Shown here: positions 47,472 through 60,921 of the stretch, piece after piece
How the letters are laid out: each line of letters opens with the position of its first letter
How positions within the stretch are numbered: position 1 is the first letter of the stretch
Origin: Phaseolibacter flectens ATCC 12775
GTDB taxonomy: Bacteria; Pseudomonadota; Gammaproteobacteria; Enterobacterales; Enterobacteriaceae
Length of the DNA: 64,000 nt
NCBI RefSeq assembly: GCF_000518745.1
Contig: NZ_JAEE01000001.1
Span: 679,084-743,083 of the forward strand
Reading direction: 5' to 3'
Position numbers and translations under genes: made by a program
Notes under the pieces: generated by a model
Databases searched by the model: none
The model's input: the letters and a program-made list of their open reading frames with translations, nothing else
Told to the model about the DNA's origin: nothing

Positions 47472-49214
47472 ATGGCCAGATACCTCTTGCGCATCATCGC
47501 TGTGCTGATTTTACTGACTGCGACTGTTCCCGTATTCGCCGGTATATTTGATAAAACCAGTCAATTTGTGGCGGCTGAAAATGCATTCAGATTTGATTTT
47601 CAGCAACAGCAACAGCAATTGTTGCTGAAATGGGAAATAAAGCCAGGGTATTATCTTTATCAACAAAAAATCAGTCTCACCCCTCATCATCTATCTCTCG
47701 CACCTTGGCAATTACCACAAGGTAAAGATCACCAAGACGAGTTTTTTGGCAAAACAGTGATCTACACTAACGATCTGCAATTACCACTCACAATCAACAG
47801 TGCCAGTGCAGATGCGTCCTTAACACTCTCGTGGCAAGGTTGTGCTGAAGCCGGATTTTGTTATCCTCCGCAGACACAAACGATCCCCATTGATCAACTG
47901 GCGACCTCAGTTACGCCGTCAACGCCCCCTGTACTAAGCCAACCTGAGCCTAACAACACGTTGGCAGCGTCAAAGAGTCATGACCGACAGTCATTACCCT
48001 TCACACCATTATGGGCATTGCTAATTGGGATCGGCGTGGCATTTACCCCTTGTGTCCTCCCTATGTATCCGTTGATATCGGGGATCATTCTTGGCGCTTC
48101 TCGGCCACGCAGTCTTTTCCAGCTGTTAATTCCCGGCATGGCATACACACAGGGAATGGCGTTAACTTACACCCTATTAGGGGTCGTCGTCGCCAGTCTT
48201 GGCGTACAAATGCAGGCGATGCTCCAATCAGCATGGGTACTGATAAGCTTATCTTTGTTGTTCCTTGTTTTAGCCTTATCCATGTTTGGTTTATTTTCTC
48301 TGCAATTACCGGCATCAATTCAGACACGGCTCACCTTGTGGAGTAATCGCCAAAGCAGTGCAGCCATTGGAGGGATCTTTGTCATGGGGTGTTTGGCTGG
48401 GCTTATCTGCTCACCGTGTACTACCGCTCCCCTTACGGCGATTTTACTCTACATTGCGCAAAGCGGTAATGTGGTCACTGGCGCATTGACCTTGTATCTG
48501 TATGCCTTGGGGATGGGATTCCCCCTATTACTTGTGGTCTTGTTTGGTAATAAATTATTACCCAAAAGCGGCCCATGGATGCAAACCATTAAACAAGGAT
48601 TTGGCTTTATTATTCTCGCCTTGCCGGTATTTTTATTAGAAAGACTCATCGGTGAAACGTGGGGATTAAGGCTTTGGTCATTACTTGGACTCAGTTTTTT
48701 TAGCTGGGCATTCAGTGCCAGCCTGCAGTTTAAACAAGGCATTGGCCGATTAAGTCAGATAATTTGGTTGGCCTTAGCTCTCATTGCCGCACGGCCCTTA
48801 CAAGACTGGTTTTTTGCACCAGCAAAAATCAATACAGAGACGCAAAAAACCCCATTTTCAACCGTGGTTAACTACCCTCAACTGAAAGAAAAATTACAAC
48901 AAAATGCAGATAAACTGACCATCTTAGATCTCTATGCTGATTGGTGTGTCGCCTGCAAAGAATTTGAAAAGTACACTTTTACTGATCCCCAGGTAAAAAC
49001 TGAATTGGATAAATTTCAGCGCCTAACCGCCAATTTCACAATGGACAGCGAGGAAAATCGACAATTTCAGACACAATTATCGGTCTTGGGATTGCCCTCG
49101 ATTTTATTCTTTGATCGTCGTGGGGTAGAAATTCCCGACTCTCGGATCAGTGGTTTCATGACAGCCCCGGCATTTATGCAACATTTACACCAGCTGCAGT
49201 CACACGATCAATAA
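47472..49214 (+). CDS. dsbD: Thiol:disulfide interchange protein DsbD
   Basis: 580 residues (E. coli 565). It passes electrons from cytoplasmic thioredoxin to periplasmic DsbC and DsbG. Signal peptide to about residue 24; alpha domain with the Cys pair in CAEAGFCYPP; eight-TM beta domain with PCVLPMYPL and SPCTTAP; thioredoxin-like gamma domain with DWCVACK. cutA and dcuA, usually before it, are missing. Confidence 0.95.
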   Translation: MARYLLRIIAVLILLTATVPVFAGIFDKTSQFVAAENAFRFDFQQQQQQLLLKWEIKPGYYLYQQKISLTPHHLSLAPWQLPQGKDHQDEFFGKTVIYTNDLQLPLTINSASADASLTLSWQGCAEAGFCYPPQTQTIPIDQLATSVTPSTPPVLSQPEPNNTLAASKSHDRQSLPFTPLWALLIGIGVAFTPCVLPMYPLISGIILGASRPRSLFQLLIPGMAYTQGMALTYTLLGVVVASLGVQMQAMLQSAWVLISLSLLFLVLALSMFGLFSLQLPASIQTRLTLWSNRQSSAAIGGIFVMGCLAGLICSPCTTAPLTAILLYIAQSGNVVTGALTLYLYALGMGFPLLLVVLFGNKLLPKSGPWMQTIKQGFGFIILALPVFLLERLIGETWGLRLWSLLGLSFFSWAFSASLQFKQGIGRLSQIIWLALALIAARPLQDWFFAPAKINTETQKTPFSTVVNYPQLKEKLQQNADKLTILDLYADWCVACKEFEKYTFTDPQVKTELDKFQRLTANFTMDSEENRQFQTQLSVLGLPSILFFDRRGVEIPDSRISGFMTAPAFMQHLHQLQSHDQ

Positions 49215-49233
49215 TTGTTTAACGATCCAATAT

Positions 49234-49268
49234 TCAGTCACTGAGACGCAAAATCAGTGACTGATTTT
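49234..49268 (+). terminator. dsbD terminator
   Basis: TCAGTCACTGA (49234-49244) and TCAGTGACTGA (49254-49264) form a perfect 11-bp stem with a 9-nt loop, followed by TTTT, 20 nt after the stop codon. Confidence 0.85.
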
Positions 49269-49269
49269 C

Positions 49270-49368
49270 CCTGCGATTGGCGAACGTTTAATCCCTTCCC
49301 TTTTTTCATTTGCTGAAGCCCAAGACGCCATCTTGTGGCTCTCGTTGCCGCAAATCACCAAGGGTTGA
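49270..49368 (+). pseudogene. C-terminal remnant of a zinc-type dehydrogenase/oxidoreductase
   Basis: An in-frame stretch without start reads PAIGERLIPSLFSFAEAQDA and ends with TGA at 49366-49368. The phrase resembles the end of medium-chain quinone oxidoreductases (SFAEA then GK). Only about 32 codons survive. The remaining bases to 49588 show no gene. Confidence 0.5.
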
Positions 49369-49588
49369 ACAATTCATTCATCTGACCCCACTCACACCAA
49401 ATAAAGCCATTGCGATGCTTTTCCAATGCCACGTCTTGCTGTTTTTTACCAAAAGACTCAACTCTCATACTGTCCTCTGACGGTGACTGACTGTGTCAGA
49501 CAATGCACATCACTTGATGTTTTTTCAACCTGTTAGATTGAAAATCCCCCATATAACACGCTTTCCTTTAATTTATTATTAAAAGTCA

Positions 49589-49617
49589 TTGACGACGAGA
49601 ACGCTTTACGGTTTAAT
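49589..49617 (+). promoter_or_regulatory. Promoter of tRNA-Phe
   Basis: TTGACG (49589-49594) and TTTAAT (49612-49617) with a 17-nt spacer, 10 nt before the tRNA. Confidence 0.65.
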
Positions 49618-49627
49618 TCGCTGCGTT

Positions 49628-49703
49628 GCCCGAATAGCTCAGTCGGTAGAGCAGGGGATTGAAAATCCCCGTGTCCCTGGTTCGATTCCGGGTTCGGGCA
49701 CCA
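49628..49703 (+). tRNA. pheU: tRNA-Phe (GAA)
   Basis: 76 nt with encoded CCA, acceptor GCCCGAA/TTCGGGC, anticodon GAA in GGGGATTGAAAATCCCC. Preceded at 49536-49549 by a 14-bp copy of the anticodon arm. Confidence 0.97.
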
Positions 49704-49994
49704 CTTCTTATCTCTGAATGGCGTATTGAAGTTAAGAGGCTTCGTAAGCCGTCAGTGCAGTCATTCAAACATTCATCTATCTTTATTCAAAAACATTATC
49801 ACGAATTACTCCACAACCTTATCCTAGTTAACTTGTATTACTGTACTTGCTATTATCTGCTCGCACGATCAACAAAGTCCGACCACGCTGCATTCATCGA
49901 TATCACTTCTATTTTACAGCAATCACCCAGTCAAGGCACCGGCTATAAACACAACAATAATTTTAAGCCATAGCGCAATGGAAGGTTGCTGCAA
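49704..49994. other. Intergenic region after tRNA-Phe
   Basis: About 290 bp with no gene. No integrase or second tRNA 3' end is seen, so there is no evidence for an island inserted here. Confidence 0.5.
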
Positions 49995-53058
<3,064 letters not shown>

Positions 53059-53490
53059 TATCACCAAAATGAATTGTCATTAATGATTAATAAATACCCA
53101 GTTAATCACTCGTTCAATGACCATTCTGGGCGTGAAGCTAAAATAGGATCGCAATCGATGTGTTACACCACCACGACAATCATTTATCAACCTAAACAAT
53201 AGCAGGCATCACCGAGGACCACCAGAGAGTCATCTGACGTTATCAGATTATTGTGATAATAGCGCCGCTTTGTCTCGCTTAAGTGTACGCGTATCACCAT
53301 AATGGTATTAGGTGATAACGAAAATTCAAGAAAGAGAAATATCGATAGGATGAGGGCAAGAGATCTCTGGTGCGAGAAAGTTTAAGCATTACCCATGCAA
53401 GGGACTTCAATGGTGAGGATAGTTATTATCTGCCATCAATAGTGACGGCAGATAATCAATCAGTGAAAAATCAAAGAGAGGGATTAGTTA
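53059..53490. promoter_or_regulatory. anmK upstream region with operator-like palindromes
   Basis: TATCACC (53292-53298) and GGTGATA (53311-53317) enclose a second small palindrome (ACCATAATGGT). A related TTATCA-N8-TGATAA dyad lies at 53240-53259. These repeated half-sites suggest a regulator, but none is encoded nearby. A 9-bp hairpin (TTATCTGCC 53426-53434 with GGCAGATAA 53447-53455) probably ends the GH1 gene. Confidence 0.4.
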
Positions 53491-55104
53491 CTACTTGCCC
53501 AGACATTGATTGTGATCAACGGTTTCACCTTTAATGATCCGTTGATAGATAATCGAGCTTTGTTTAGGAATACGCTGCTGAGTATCCCTATCTACATAGA
53601 TAAGGCCAAAGCGGGGTTTATAACCCGAGAACCATTCCAAGTTATCGTGACTTGACCAAAGCATGTAACCTTCAATATTGGCGCCGCCCGCTTTCGCTTT
53701 CTGCATCGCGGCAATGTGATCGATGATATACTCACAGCGTTGAGTATCAATCACTTTACCATTAACTAACTGATCATCATTGCCAGGAAAGCTGGCACCA
53801 TTTTCAGTGATAATGACCTTGGGATTACCGTAATCTTTTTGTATACGCTGTAACAGTGCAGTAAATTGATCCGGTCTCACGGGTCCATTATATGCCACTT
53901 TCTGACCTTCTGGGATATATGACTCTGGATTAAAGCCGTCGGCACTGCCAAGTTTATGGCGAATATAAACAGGGGCATAATAATTCACACCAAGAAAATC
54001 AAAATGTGCCGCTTTAATTAGCTTCGCGTCGTCAGGGTTAAAATTCAGGATCACATTCAATTGTTTCGTCAATTGTAAAACGTCAGAGGGATAAGTCCCT
54101 TTATACATGGCATCAAGCGCCCAACGATTAAGTACCCCATCAACAATTTTGGCATCATTACGGTCATTGGCGGTTGCTTCCGCCCCTGTCAGGACGGGGC
54201 TTAATGCCAAAGATAATCCCATTCTGCCTTGATAGTGATTACTGTCCCATATCTGACGCGCTTTGGCTGTCGCGAGCAGCAAATTATTATAACCATTTAA
54301 CATTTGTCCTAATGCAGCAGGCGTGACAACAAATGGAGCAGGGGTGGAATCAGTCGGATCTTTTAAAAGTTGCTGTGCTTTTATCGTCAGGGCCAAATCG
54401 GAGGTAGGCTCATTGACTAAAATAAAATCATCAACTTGCCCTGCAAAATGTTTAAACACCACTTGAGCATAGTGTGCAAACCATTCCACGGATTGTTTAT
54501 TCTGCCAGCCTCCAGCTTTTGCTAATGCAAGTGGCATATCCCAATGGTAAAGGGTGACTATCGGTTTGATTCCGGCCAATTTAAGATCTTGAATAAACGT
54601 TTTATAGTGCTGAACAGCAAGCAGATTCACCGGCCCATTTCCATCAGGAATAATGCGTGGCCAAGCAATAGAAAAACGATAGCTGTTCAAGCCCATCGCT
54701 TTAAGTAATTTAATGTCATTCAGGTACTGTTTACGATCATAGAAATTGACTGCCACTGCACCACTCACACCGGGGCCCGCCATTTGTTTATCATCCAAAT
54801 AGTAATCCCAAACGGAACGACCTCGACCGTCTTCATTAATGGCGCCTTCAACTTGATAGGCTGCAGAGGCTGCGCCCCATAAAAAGGGACGACTCGTTTT
54901 GTCTTGAGCAGAGTCACGCGATTTATCCGCTACTTCGGTTTTGATATTGGCATTGACCGTTGTACGCATTGATTCGTTTTTTTTGGGCGAGGACTCAGAA
55001 GTACTATTAATATTTTCGTTCACTTGGCTTGACGGGATAGCGGTCTCAGCTTGGACACCCGAAGCCGTCATTAAAGCAAGTAGCCCTGGAATTAATATTT
55101 TCAT
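53491..55104 (-). CDS. Secreted/periplasmic GH1 beta-glucosidase
   Basis: 537-residue family 1 glycosidase that should hydrolyse beta-glucosides. A signal peptide (MKILIPGLLALMTASGVQA, residues 1-19) and a Ser/Asn/Lys-rich linker (to about 70) precede the barrel beginning FLWGAASAAYQVEGA. Acid/base Glu232 is in VNEP and nucleophile Glu434 in ITENG. Most enterobacterial GH1 enzymes are cytosolic phospho-beta-glucosidases tied to a PTS; this one carries an export signal and has no PTS genes next to it, so it likely acts on unphosphorylated sugar outside the cytoplasm. Confidence 0.9.
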   Translation of the reverse strand: MKILIPGLLALMTASGVQAETAIPSSQVNENINSTSESSPKKNESMRTTVNANIKTEVADKSRDSAQDKTSRPFLWGAASAAYQVEGAINEDGRGRSVWDYYLDDKQMAGPGVSGAVAVNFYDRKQYLNDIKLLKAMGLNSYRFSIAWPRIIPDGNGPVNLLAVQHYKTFIQDLKLAGIKPIVTLYHWDMPLALAKAGGWQNKQSVEWFAHYAQVVFKHFAGQVDDFILVNEPTSDLALTIKAQQLLKDPTDSTPAPFVVTPAALGQMLNGYNNLLLATAKARQIWDSNHYQGRMGLSLALSPVLTGAEATANDRNDAKIVDGVLNRWALDAMYKGTYPSDVLQLTKQLNVILNFNPDDAKLIKAAHFDFLGVNYYAPVYIRHKLGSADGFNPESYIPEGQKVAYNGPVRPDQFTALLQRIQKDYGNPKVIITENGASFPGNDDQLVNGKVIDTQRCEYIIDHIAAMQKAKAGGANIEGYMLWSSHDNLEWFSGYKPRFGLIYVDRDTQQRIPKQSSIIYQRIIKGETVDHNQCLGK

Positions 55105-56843
<1,739 letters not shown>

Positions 56844-56864
56844 GGATAGCTCCAGAATGCCAAT

Positions 56865-56889
56865 AGGGGCCAACACGGCTCCTGTTTTT
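56865..56889 (+). terminator. frmA terminator
   Basis: AGGGGCC and GGCTCCT form a 7-bp stem with one G-U pair and a 5-nt loop, then GTTTTTA, about 20 nt after the stop. Confidence 0.7.
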
Positions 56890-57129
56890 ACCCAGTAAAC
56901 GCTCACTCAATCCGTCGATAGGCAAGTCGCCTAGCATGATAATAAATAAGATTTTTTACCTAAAATCCCCCAATAAATTTGTATTAGTTGCTTTAGAAAA
57001 GGAATTATTTAAAATTAAATAAAGCAATGATTGTTATTTATGCAGAAAAATGGCAATTTCACTTCATTCTTAGGCAGTAAACTAAGTGAATACCTCGATT
57101 GATATATAGATGAAGACAAGGAGAAAGCG

Positions 57130-58593
57130 TTGAACGCTTCTGTTACCCCCCAATCTCAAAATCACGTTAGCTCCAGCAGTTTATTTTTTATTCAGCTTTT
57201 TGCCACGATGGCTTTTGCTGTGCTTTATGCAACGCTGGTTCTCTATACCACGAAGAAATTACATTTCACAGAAAGTTCCGCGAATGCACTCATGGGGGTG
57301 TTTGGTGCTTTCAATTATGGCTTGCATCTGTTTGGTGGTTATCTCGGCGGGCGCTACCTGAGTAACCGGACCTTATTTATTCTAGGCATGATACTGCAAG
57401 TGGCCGGCTGTTACTTTTTGAGTAGCGCTTCCCTTGACGGATTATACTGGGGACTTGCCATGTTTTTAACTGGCAGTGGCTTGAATGTCACCTGCATCAA
57501 TATGATGCTGACTCAACGTTTTTCCCCAGAAGATAACCGCCGCGAATCCGCTTTTTTATGGAATTATGCCGGAATGAATCTTGGCTTTTTTATCGGTTTT
57601 TCCATATCAGGCTATTTTCAGCTATCAGAAAATTATCATCAATTGTTTTTACTCACCACCTTGGGCAATATTTTCGCGGTGATCCTAACACTCGTGTTCT
57701 GGAAACAGCTAAAAGATATTAGCACGCCACTCACAGAACAGAACAACAAAGAAAAAAACAAACGATTTATTCTGGGTATTTTAACCTTGGTTGTCTTGGT
57801 CCCTATCGTTTATAAAATGCTGACCCTAACCAACCTGACCAGCTATCTCGTTATACTGCTCGGCACCATTATTTTTGTGTTGCTTTGCCTTTTAACTTAC
57901 CGTCACCAAGATAACGCGGAAAAAGCTAAAATGGCCGCCTATTTGCTTCTCATGACAGGCGCATTGGTTTTCTGGTCTTTATATCAGCTAGCTCCCATGG
58001 GGTTAACTCTGTTTGCCGAGCATAACTTAAACCTCAATTTGATGGGTTATACTATCGCACCCCAGTGGTTACAAAATATCAATACCATCGTCATCGTCAT
58101 TGGTGGTCCATTATTAGCTTGGTATTTCAATAGATTAAGAAAAAAAGGTCTTCGCTTTGATATCCCATTACAATTTTCATGCTCTTTACTGTTTATTGGC
58201 TTTGGTATGTTGGTTCTGCCTTTGGGGATCAATGTTGCCGATACTGATGGCAAAGTCGGCGTACAATGGATGATCCTCAGCTATATCTTGCAAAGTATTG
58301 GTGAGCTGCTGATCTCGCCTATCGGTTATGCCATGATAGGTAAGCTGGCGCCCAAAAAATATCAGGGGATCATGATGGGCAGTTGGATGATGGTGACGGG
58401 CGTCGCTTCCGTTCTTGCTAGTTACGTATCCGGTATGATGCCTCAAGACAGCGCGGCACCAGCACTCATGACCAATCCAGGCTTCAGTCATATTTTTGTC
58501 CTACTCGGCTGGGGAGCGGTGTTGGCGGCAGTGTTACTCTCCTGCTTTATTCCATTACTTAGGAAACTTATCACGCCACCGAATGCAGCGTGA
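57130..58593 (+). CDS. POT-family peptide:proton symporter with atypical TM1
   Basis: 487-residue membrane protein of the proton-dependent oligopeptide transporter family, with about 14 hydrophobic segments. Family blocks include NRRESAFLWNYAGMNLGFFIG and the C-terminal LLISPIGYAMIGKLAPKKYQG (quoted here in part). The start is TTG at 57130: AGGAG is 6 nt upstream and no ATG is near. TM1 reads FFIQLFATMAFAVLYATLVL, so the ExxER motif that most POT proteins use for proton coupling is absent. This resembles a POT branch I associate with Legionella/Coxiella-type bacteria rather than Dtp proteins of enterics. Confidence 0.85.
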   Translation: MNASVTPQSQNHVSSSSLFFIQLFATMAFAVLYATLVLYTTKKLHFTESSANALMGVFGAFNYGLHLFGGYLGGRYLSNRTLFILGMILQVAGCYFLSSASLDGLYWGLAMFLTGSGLNVTCINMMLTQRFSPEDNRRESAFLWNYAGMNLGFFIGFSISGYFQLSENYHQLFLLTTLGNIFAVILTLVFWKQLKDISTPLTEQNNKEKNKRFILGILTLVVLVPIVYKMLTLTNLTSYLVILLGTIIFVLLCLLTYRHQDNAEKAKMAAYLLLMTGALVFWSLYQLAPMGLTLFAEHNLNLNLMGYTIAPQWLQNINTIVIVIGGPLLAWYFNRLRKKGLRFDIPLQFSCSLLFIGFGMLVLPLGINVADTDGKVGVQWMILSYILQSIGELLISPIGYAMIGKLAPKKYQGIMMGSWMMVTGVASVLASYVSGMMPQDSAAPALMTNPGFSHIFVLLGWGAVLAAVLLSCFIPLLRKLITPPNAA

Positions 58594-58619
58594 TCCTAAT
58601 GAAATTCGTTGGTTTCATG

Positions 58620-58638
58620 CCCCCTCAATTGAAGGGGG
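58620..58638 (+). terminator. Hairpin after the POT gene
   Basis: CCCCCT and AGGGGG pair around a 7-nt loop 27 nt after the stop codon; an 11-T run follows only about 85 nt later (58722-58732). Confidence 0.4.
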
Positions 58639-58862
58639 GGCGAGCCTTATCAACTTAAACGTTAATCCAGATCAATCTCTTAGCAAAAAAATGAACCAGC
58701 AAGAATAAATAAAAAGACTAATTTTTTTTTTTACGTAGAATAATCTCCGCAAATGATGGCGACAGGTCTCGTGTCTTTCTTTCCGTCGCCACTGCAATAA
58801 CGTGAAATAACGTGACTGAACGCCCAAATAAATATAACCGTATTAACGGCCGGAAGATGATC

Positions 58863-59717
58863 ATGAAAAAGAATTTATTGATAGCAAGTACCATTTTATT
58901 CGCCAGTGCAGGGTGTAACGCAAGCTCAAACACAGAGCAGCCGCACTATCTTTCAGACTGGTGGCACCAGAGTGTCAATGTTGTTGGCAGCTACCATACG
59001 CGTTTCGGACCGCAATTAAACAATGACATTTATCTAGAATATGAAGCATTTGCACGCAAAGATTGGTTTGATTTTTACGGTTATATCGATGTCCCTAAGT
59101 TTTTTGGGGTAGGTAACGCAAACGATGTCGGTATCTGGAACAAGGGTAAAGGCTCACCGCTTTTTATGGAAGTTGAACCTCGCTTCTCTCTTGATAAATT
59201 AACCAATACAGACCTCTCTTTTGGGCCTTTTCAACAATGGTATTTTGCTAACAACTATATTTATGATATGGGCCCGAATAACGCGAATAGACAGAATACA
59301 TGGTATATGGGGCTAGGTACCGACATTGATACCCAGACGCCATTGAATTTATCACTGAATGTCTATGCTAAATATCAATGGCAGAATTACAATGCGGATA
59401 ACCAAAATAGTTGGGATGGCTATCGCTTCAAAATTAAATATATGCTACCTCTAACCACACTCTGGGGTGGTAACCTCTCCTATATTGGCTTCACCAATTT
59501 TGATTGGGGATCTGATCTTAAGAATAGCAATGGCAGAACGGGCAATTCTATTGCCTCAAGCCATATTCTATCCCTCGGTTATAACCATTGGCATTACTCA
59601 CTGGTTGCACGTTATTTTCACCATGGTGGGCAGTGGGATGACAATATTGCCCTTGGAGATATTCGCACTAACAATACGGGGTGGGGGTACTACGCCATTG
59701 TTGGTTACAACTTTTAA
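58863..59717 (+). CDS. tsx: Tsx-like nucleoside-specific outer-membrane channel
   Basis: 284-residue 12-strand barrel of the Tsx/OmpK family, letting nucleosides through the outer membrane. ATG at 58863 with GGAAG 6 nt upstream and a signal peptide [20 protein letters not shown]. Family features: [36 protein letters not shown], and the terminal aromatic [11 protein letters not shown] hairpin (TGGCGAC 58757-58763, GTCGCCA 58785-58791) lies in its leader. Confidence 0.9.
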   Translation: MKKNLLIASTILFASAGCNASSNTEQPHYLSDWWHQSVNVVGSYHTRFGPQLNNDIYLEYEAFARKDWFDFYGYIDVPKFFGVGNANDVGIWNKGKGSPLFMEVEPRFSLDKLTNTDLSFGPFQQWYFANNYIYDMGPNNANRQNTWYMGLGTDIDTQTPLNLSLNVYAKYQWQNYNADNQNSWDGYRFKIKYMLPLTTLWGGNLSYIGFTNFDWGSDLKNSNGRTGNSIASSHILSLGYNHWHYSLVARYFHHGGQWDDNIALGDIRTNNTGWGYYAIVGYNF

Positions 59718-59798
59718 GTTGAATGGGTCCACCTCGATTTTAAGCTGACCTTTCAAGATCCTCAGCCTAGCAATCCTTAGGGCAAGCTAGGCTTGTTA

Positions 59799-60374
59799 TT
59801 ATTCTACTTTAATTTGTGCTTCCAGCTGCAACAACGCCTTAACCTGCGTTATCACCCCCCTTACCTGCTCTTCAGATAAAAAGCCGGTATGCTGATATCG
59901 GATCCTACCTTGCTGATCCAAAACCAGAATGTGTGCGTTTTGTAATGGTAGCTGCCAAAACTTAGCACCCAGTCCTTGTGCATCCACGATGATCTGCGAG
60001 CGACTGAATGCTTTTTTATTATTTTTTATCGTGCTATTGACCAACCAACCTGTCCCTAGCATGGCATCATCGGTATTAAGGATAGTCGTAGTTTGGTAAT
60101 GTTCGGCAGAAAATCCGGCCGTACTCAGTGAGTGGATTAATGAAGCTGTCATTTTTTGTACCGAGGTGCGAGCAGCAAGATACTGCACAACTCTCACTTT
60201 ACCTATTAATTTGTTACTGTGCCAAGGCTGGTAACTGAATCGCCCCTGTTCATAATTAAGCTCACCTTTATCTACAATTGCTAGAAAGGGTAGCGGTTTG
60301 TTATTTTCAAGTGTTGTTCCCACAGTCAATGGACTCCACGTGATCAAAATCAACAACCAAAGTATGAATTTCAT
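59799..60374 (-). CDS. ytfJ: YtfJ-family periplasmic protein
   Basis: 191-residue protein with signal peptide (to about residue 19) and thioredoxin-like YtfJ fold: GKVRVVQYLAARTS, YQTTTILNTDDA and HILVLDQQGRIRYQHTG match E. coli YtfJ (184 residues). No CxxC is present. Function unknown. In E. coli it neighbours ytfK; here it has been separated from ytfK. Confidence 0.9.
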   Translation of the reverse strand: MKFILWLLILITWSPLTVGTTLENNKPLPFLAIVDKGELNYEQGRFSYQPWHSNKLIGKVRVVQYLAARTSVQKMTASLIHSLSTAGFSAEHYQTTTILNTDDAMLGTGWLVNSTIKNNKKAFSRSQIIVDAQGLGAKFWQLPLQNAHILVLDQQGRIRYQHTGFLSEEQVRGVITQVKALLQLEAQIKVE

Positions 60375-60800
60375 TTATCTACCTGCTTCATCAGTAGGGC
60401 GTGTAACAATAAGCTTACTGCACCGTCGACTGACTGTCTTATCCCTCACTGGCACTCTGCGAAAACAGCCGCATTATTCCCTGTTATAAAAACGTCGGTT
60501 AGAGACTAGACCGTGAGATTTACCTAATTTTTCATCAGTCAGATCATCCCCCGTCCGTTCCCTTGACTTGTACTGCGACAGAAATAGGTTCCCTCTTCTT
60601 CTCTTGCATCCAATCACCTAGGCTGGCGTTCCGTTATCTTGAAAGAGGAAATAAGTTCAGATCCGACCTATCAACCCATCAGTTAATCTCTATTAACCAA
60701 TGCTGTCCTTTTATTACATATATAAAAAACTTATCTCAATTTCAGACACGACAACACCTGACTCTGAATCACTAATTCGTTATATTAATGAATAGGGTCA
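60375..60800. other. Intergenic region between ytfJ and the sbmA leader
   Basis: About 425 bp between divergent genes with no gene recognised; the promoters of ytfJ and sbmA must lie here. Confidence 0.4.
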
Positions 60801-60893
60801 TCGAGTCCGATAATGTCATTTATTGGAAGGTCAGCGACCAGTCCGTCTCTCACGGAGATCGAAACAAAAATGCGTCAAGAGTGACGGACTCGA
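60801..60893 (+). promoter_or_regulatory. sbmA leader with mutually exclusive helices
   Basis: TCGAGTCCG (60801-60809) is exactly complementary to CGGACTCGA (60885-60893), which is followed by seven A. AGTCCGTC (60840-60847) is exactly complementary to GACGGACT (60883-60890). Both pairings use the same 3' segment, so only one can form. A weak 23-codon frame (60813-60884, starting MSFIGRSATS) ends exactly where the shared segment begins. Confidence 0.5.
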
Positions 60894-60921
60894 AAAAAAT
60901 ATCAATATAAATGGAGTCAGT

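Noticed and set aside
58720..58735. 11-T tract as phase-variable promoter of tsx
   Set aside because: It is about 130 nt before the start and not placed between recognisable -35 and -10 boxes; no evidence of variation.
58863..58925. Tsx precursor as a lipoprotein (SAGC near residue 18)
   Set aside because: Position -3 is not Leu/Val/Ile and Tsx proteins are unlipidated barrels; read as an ordinary signal peptide.
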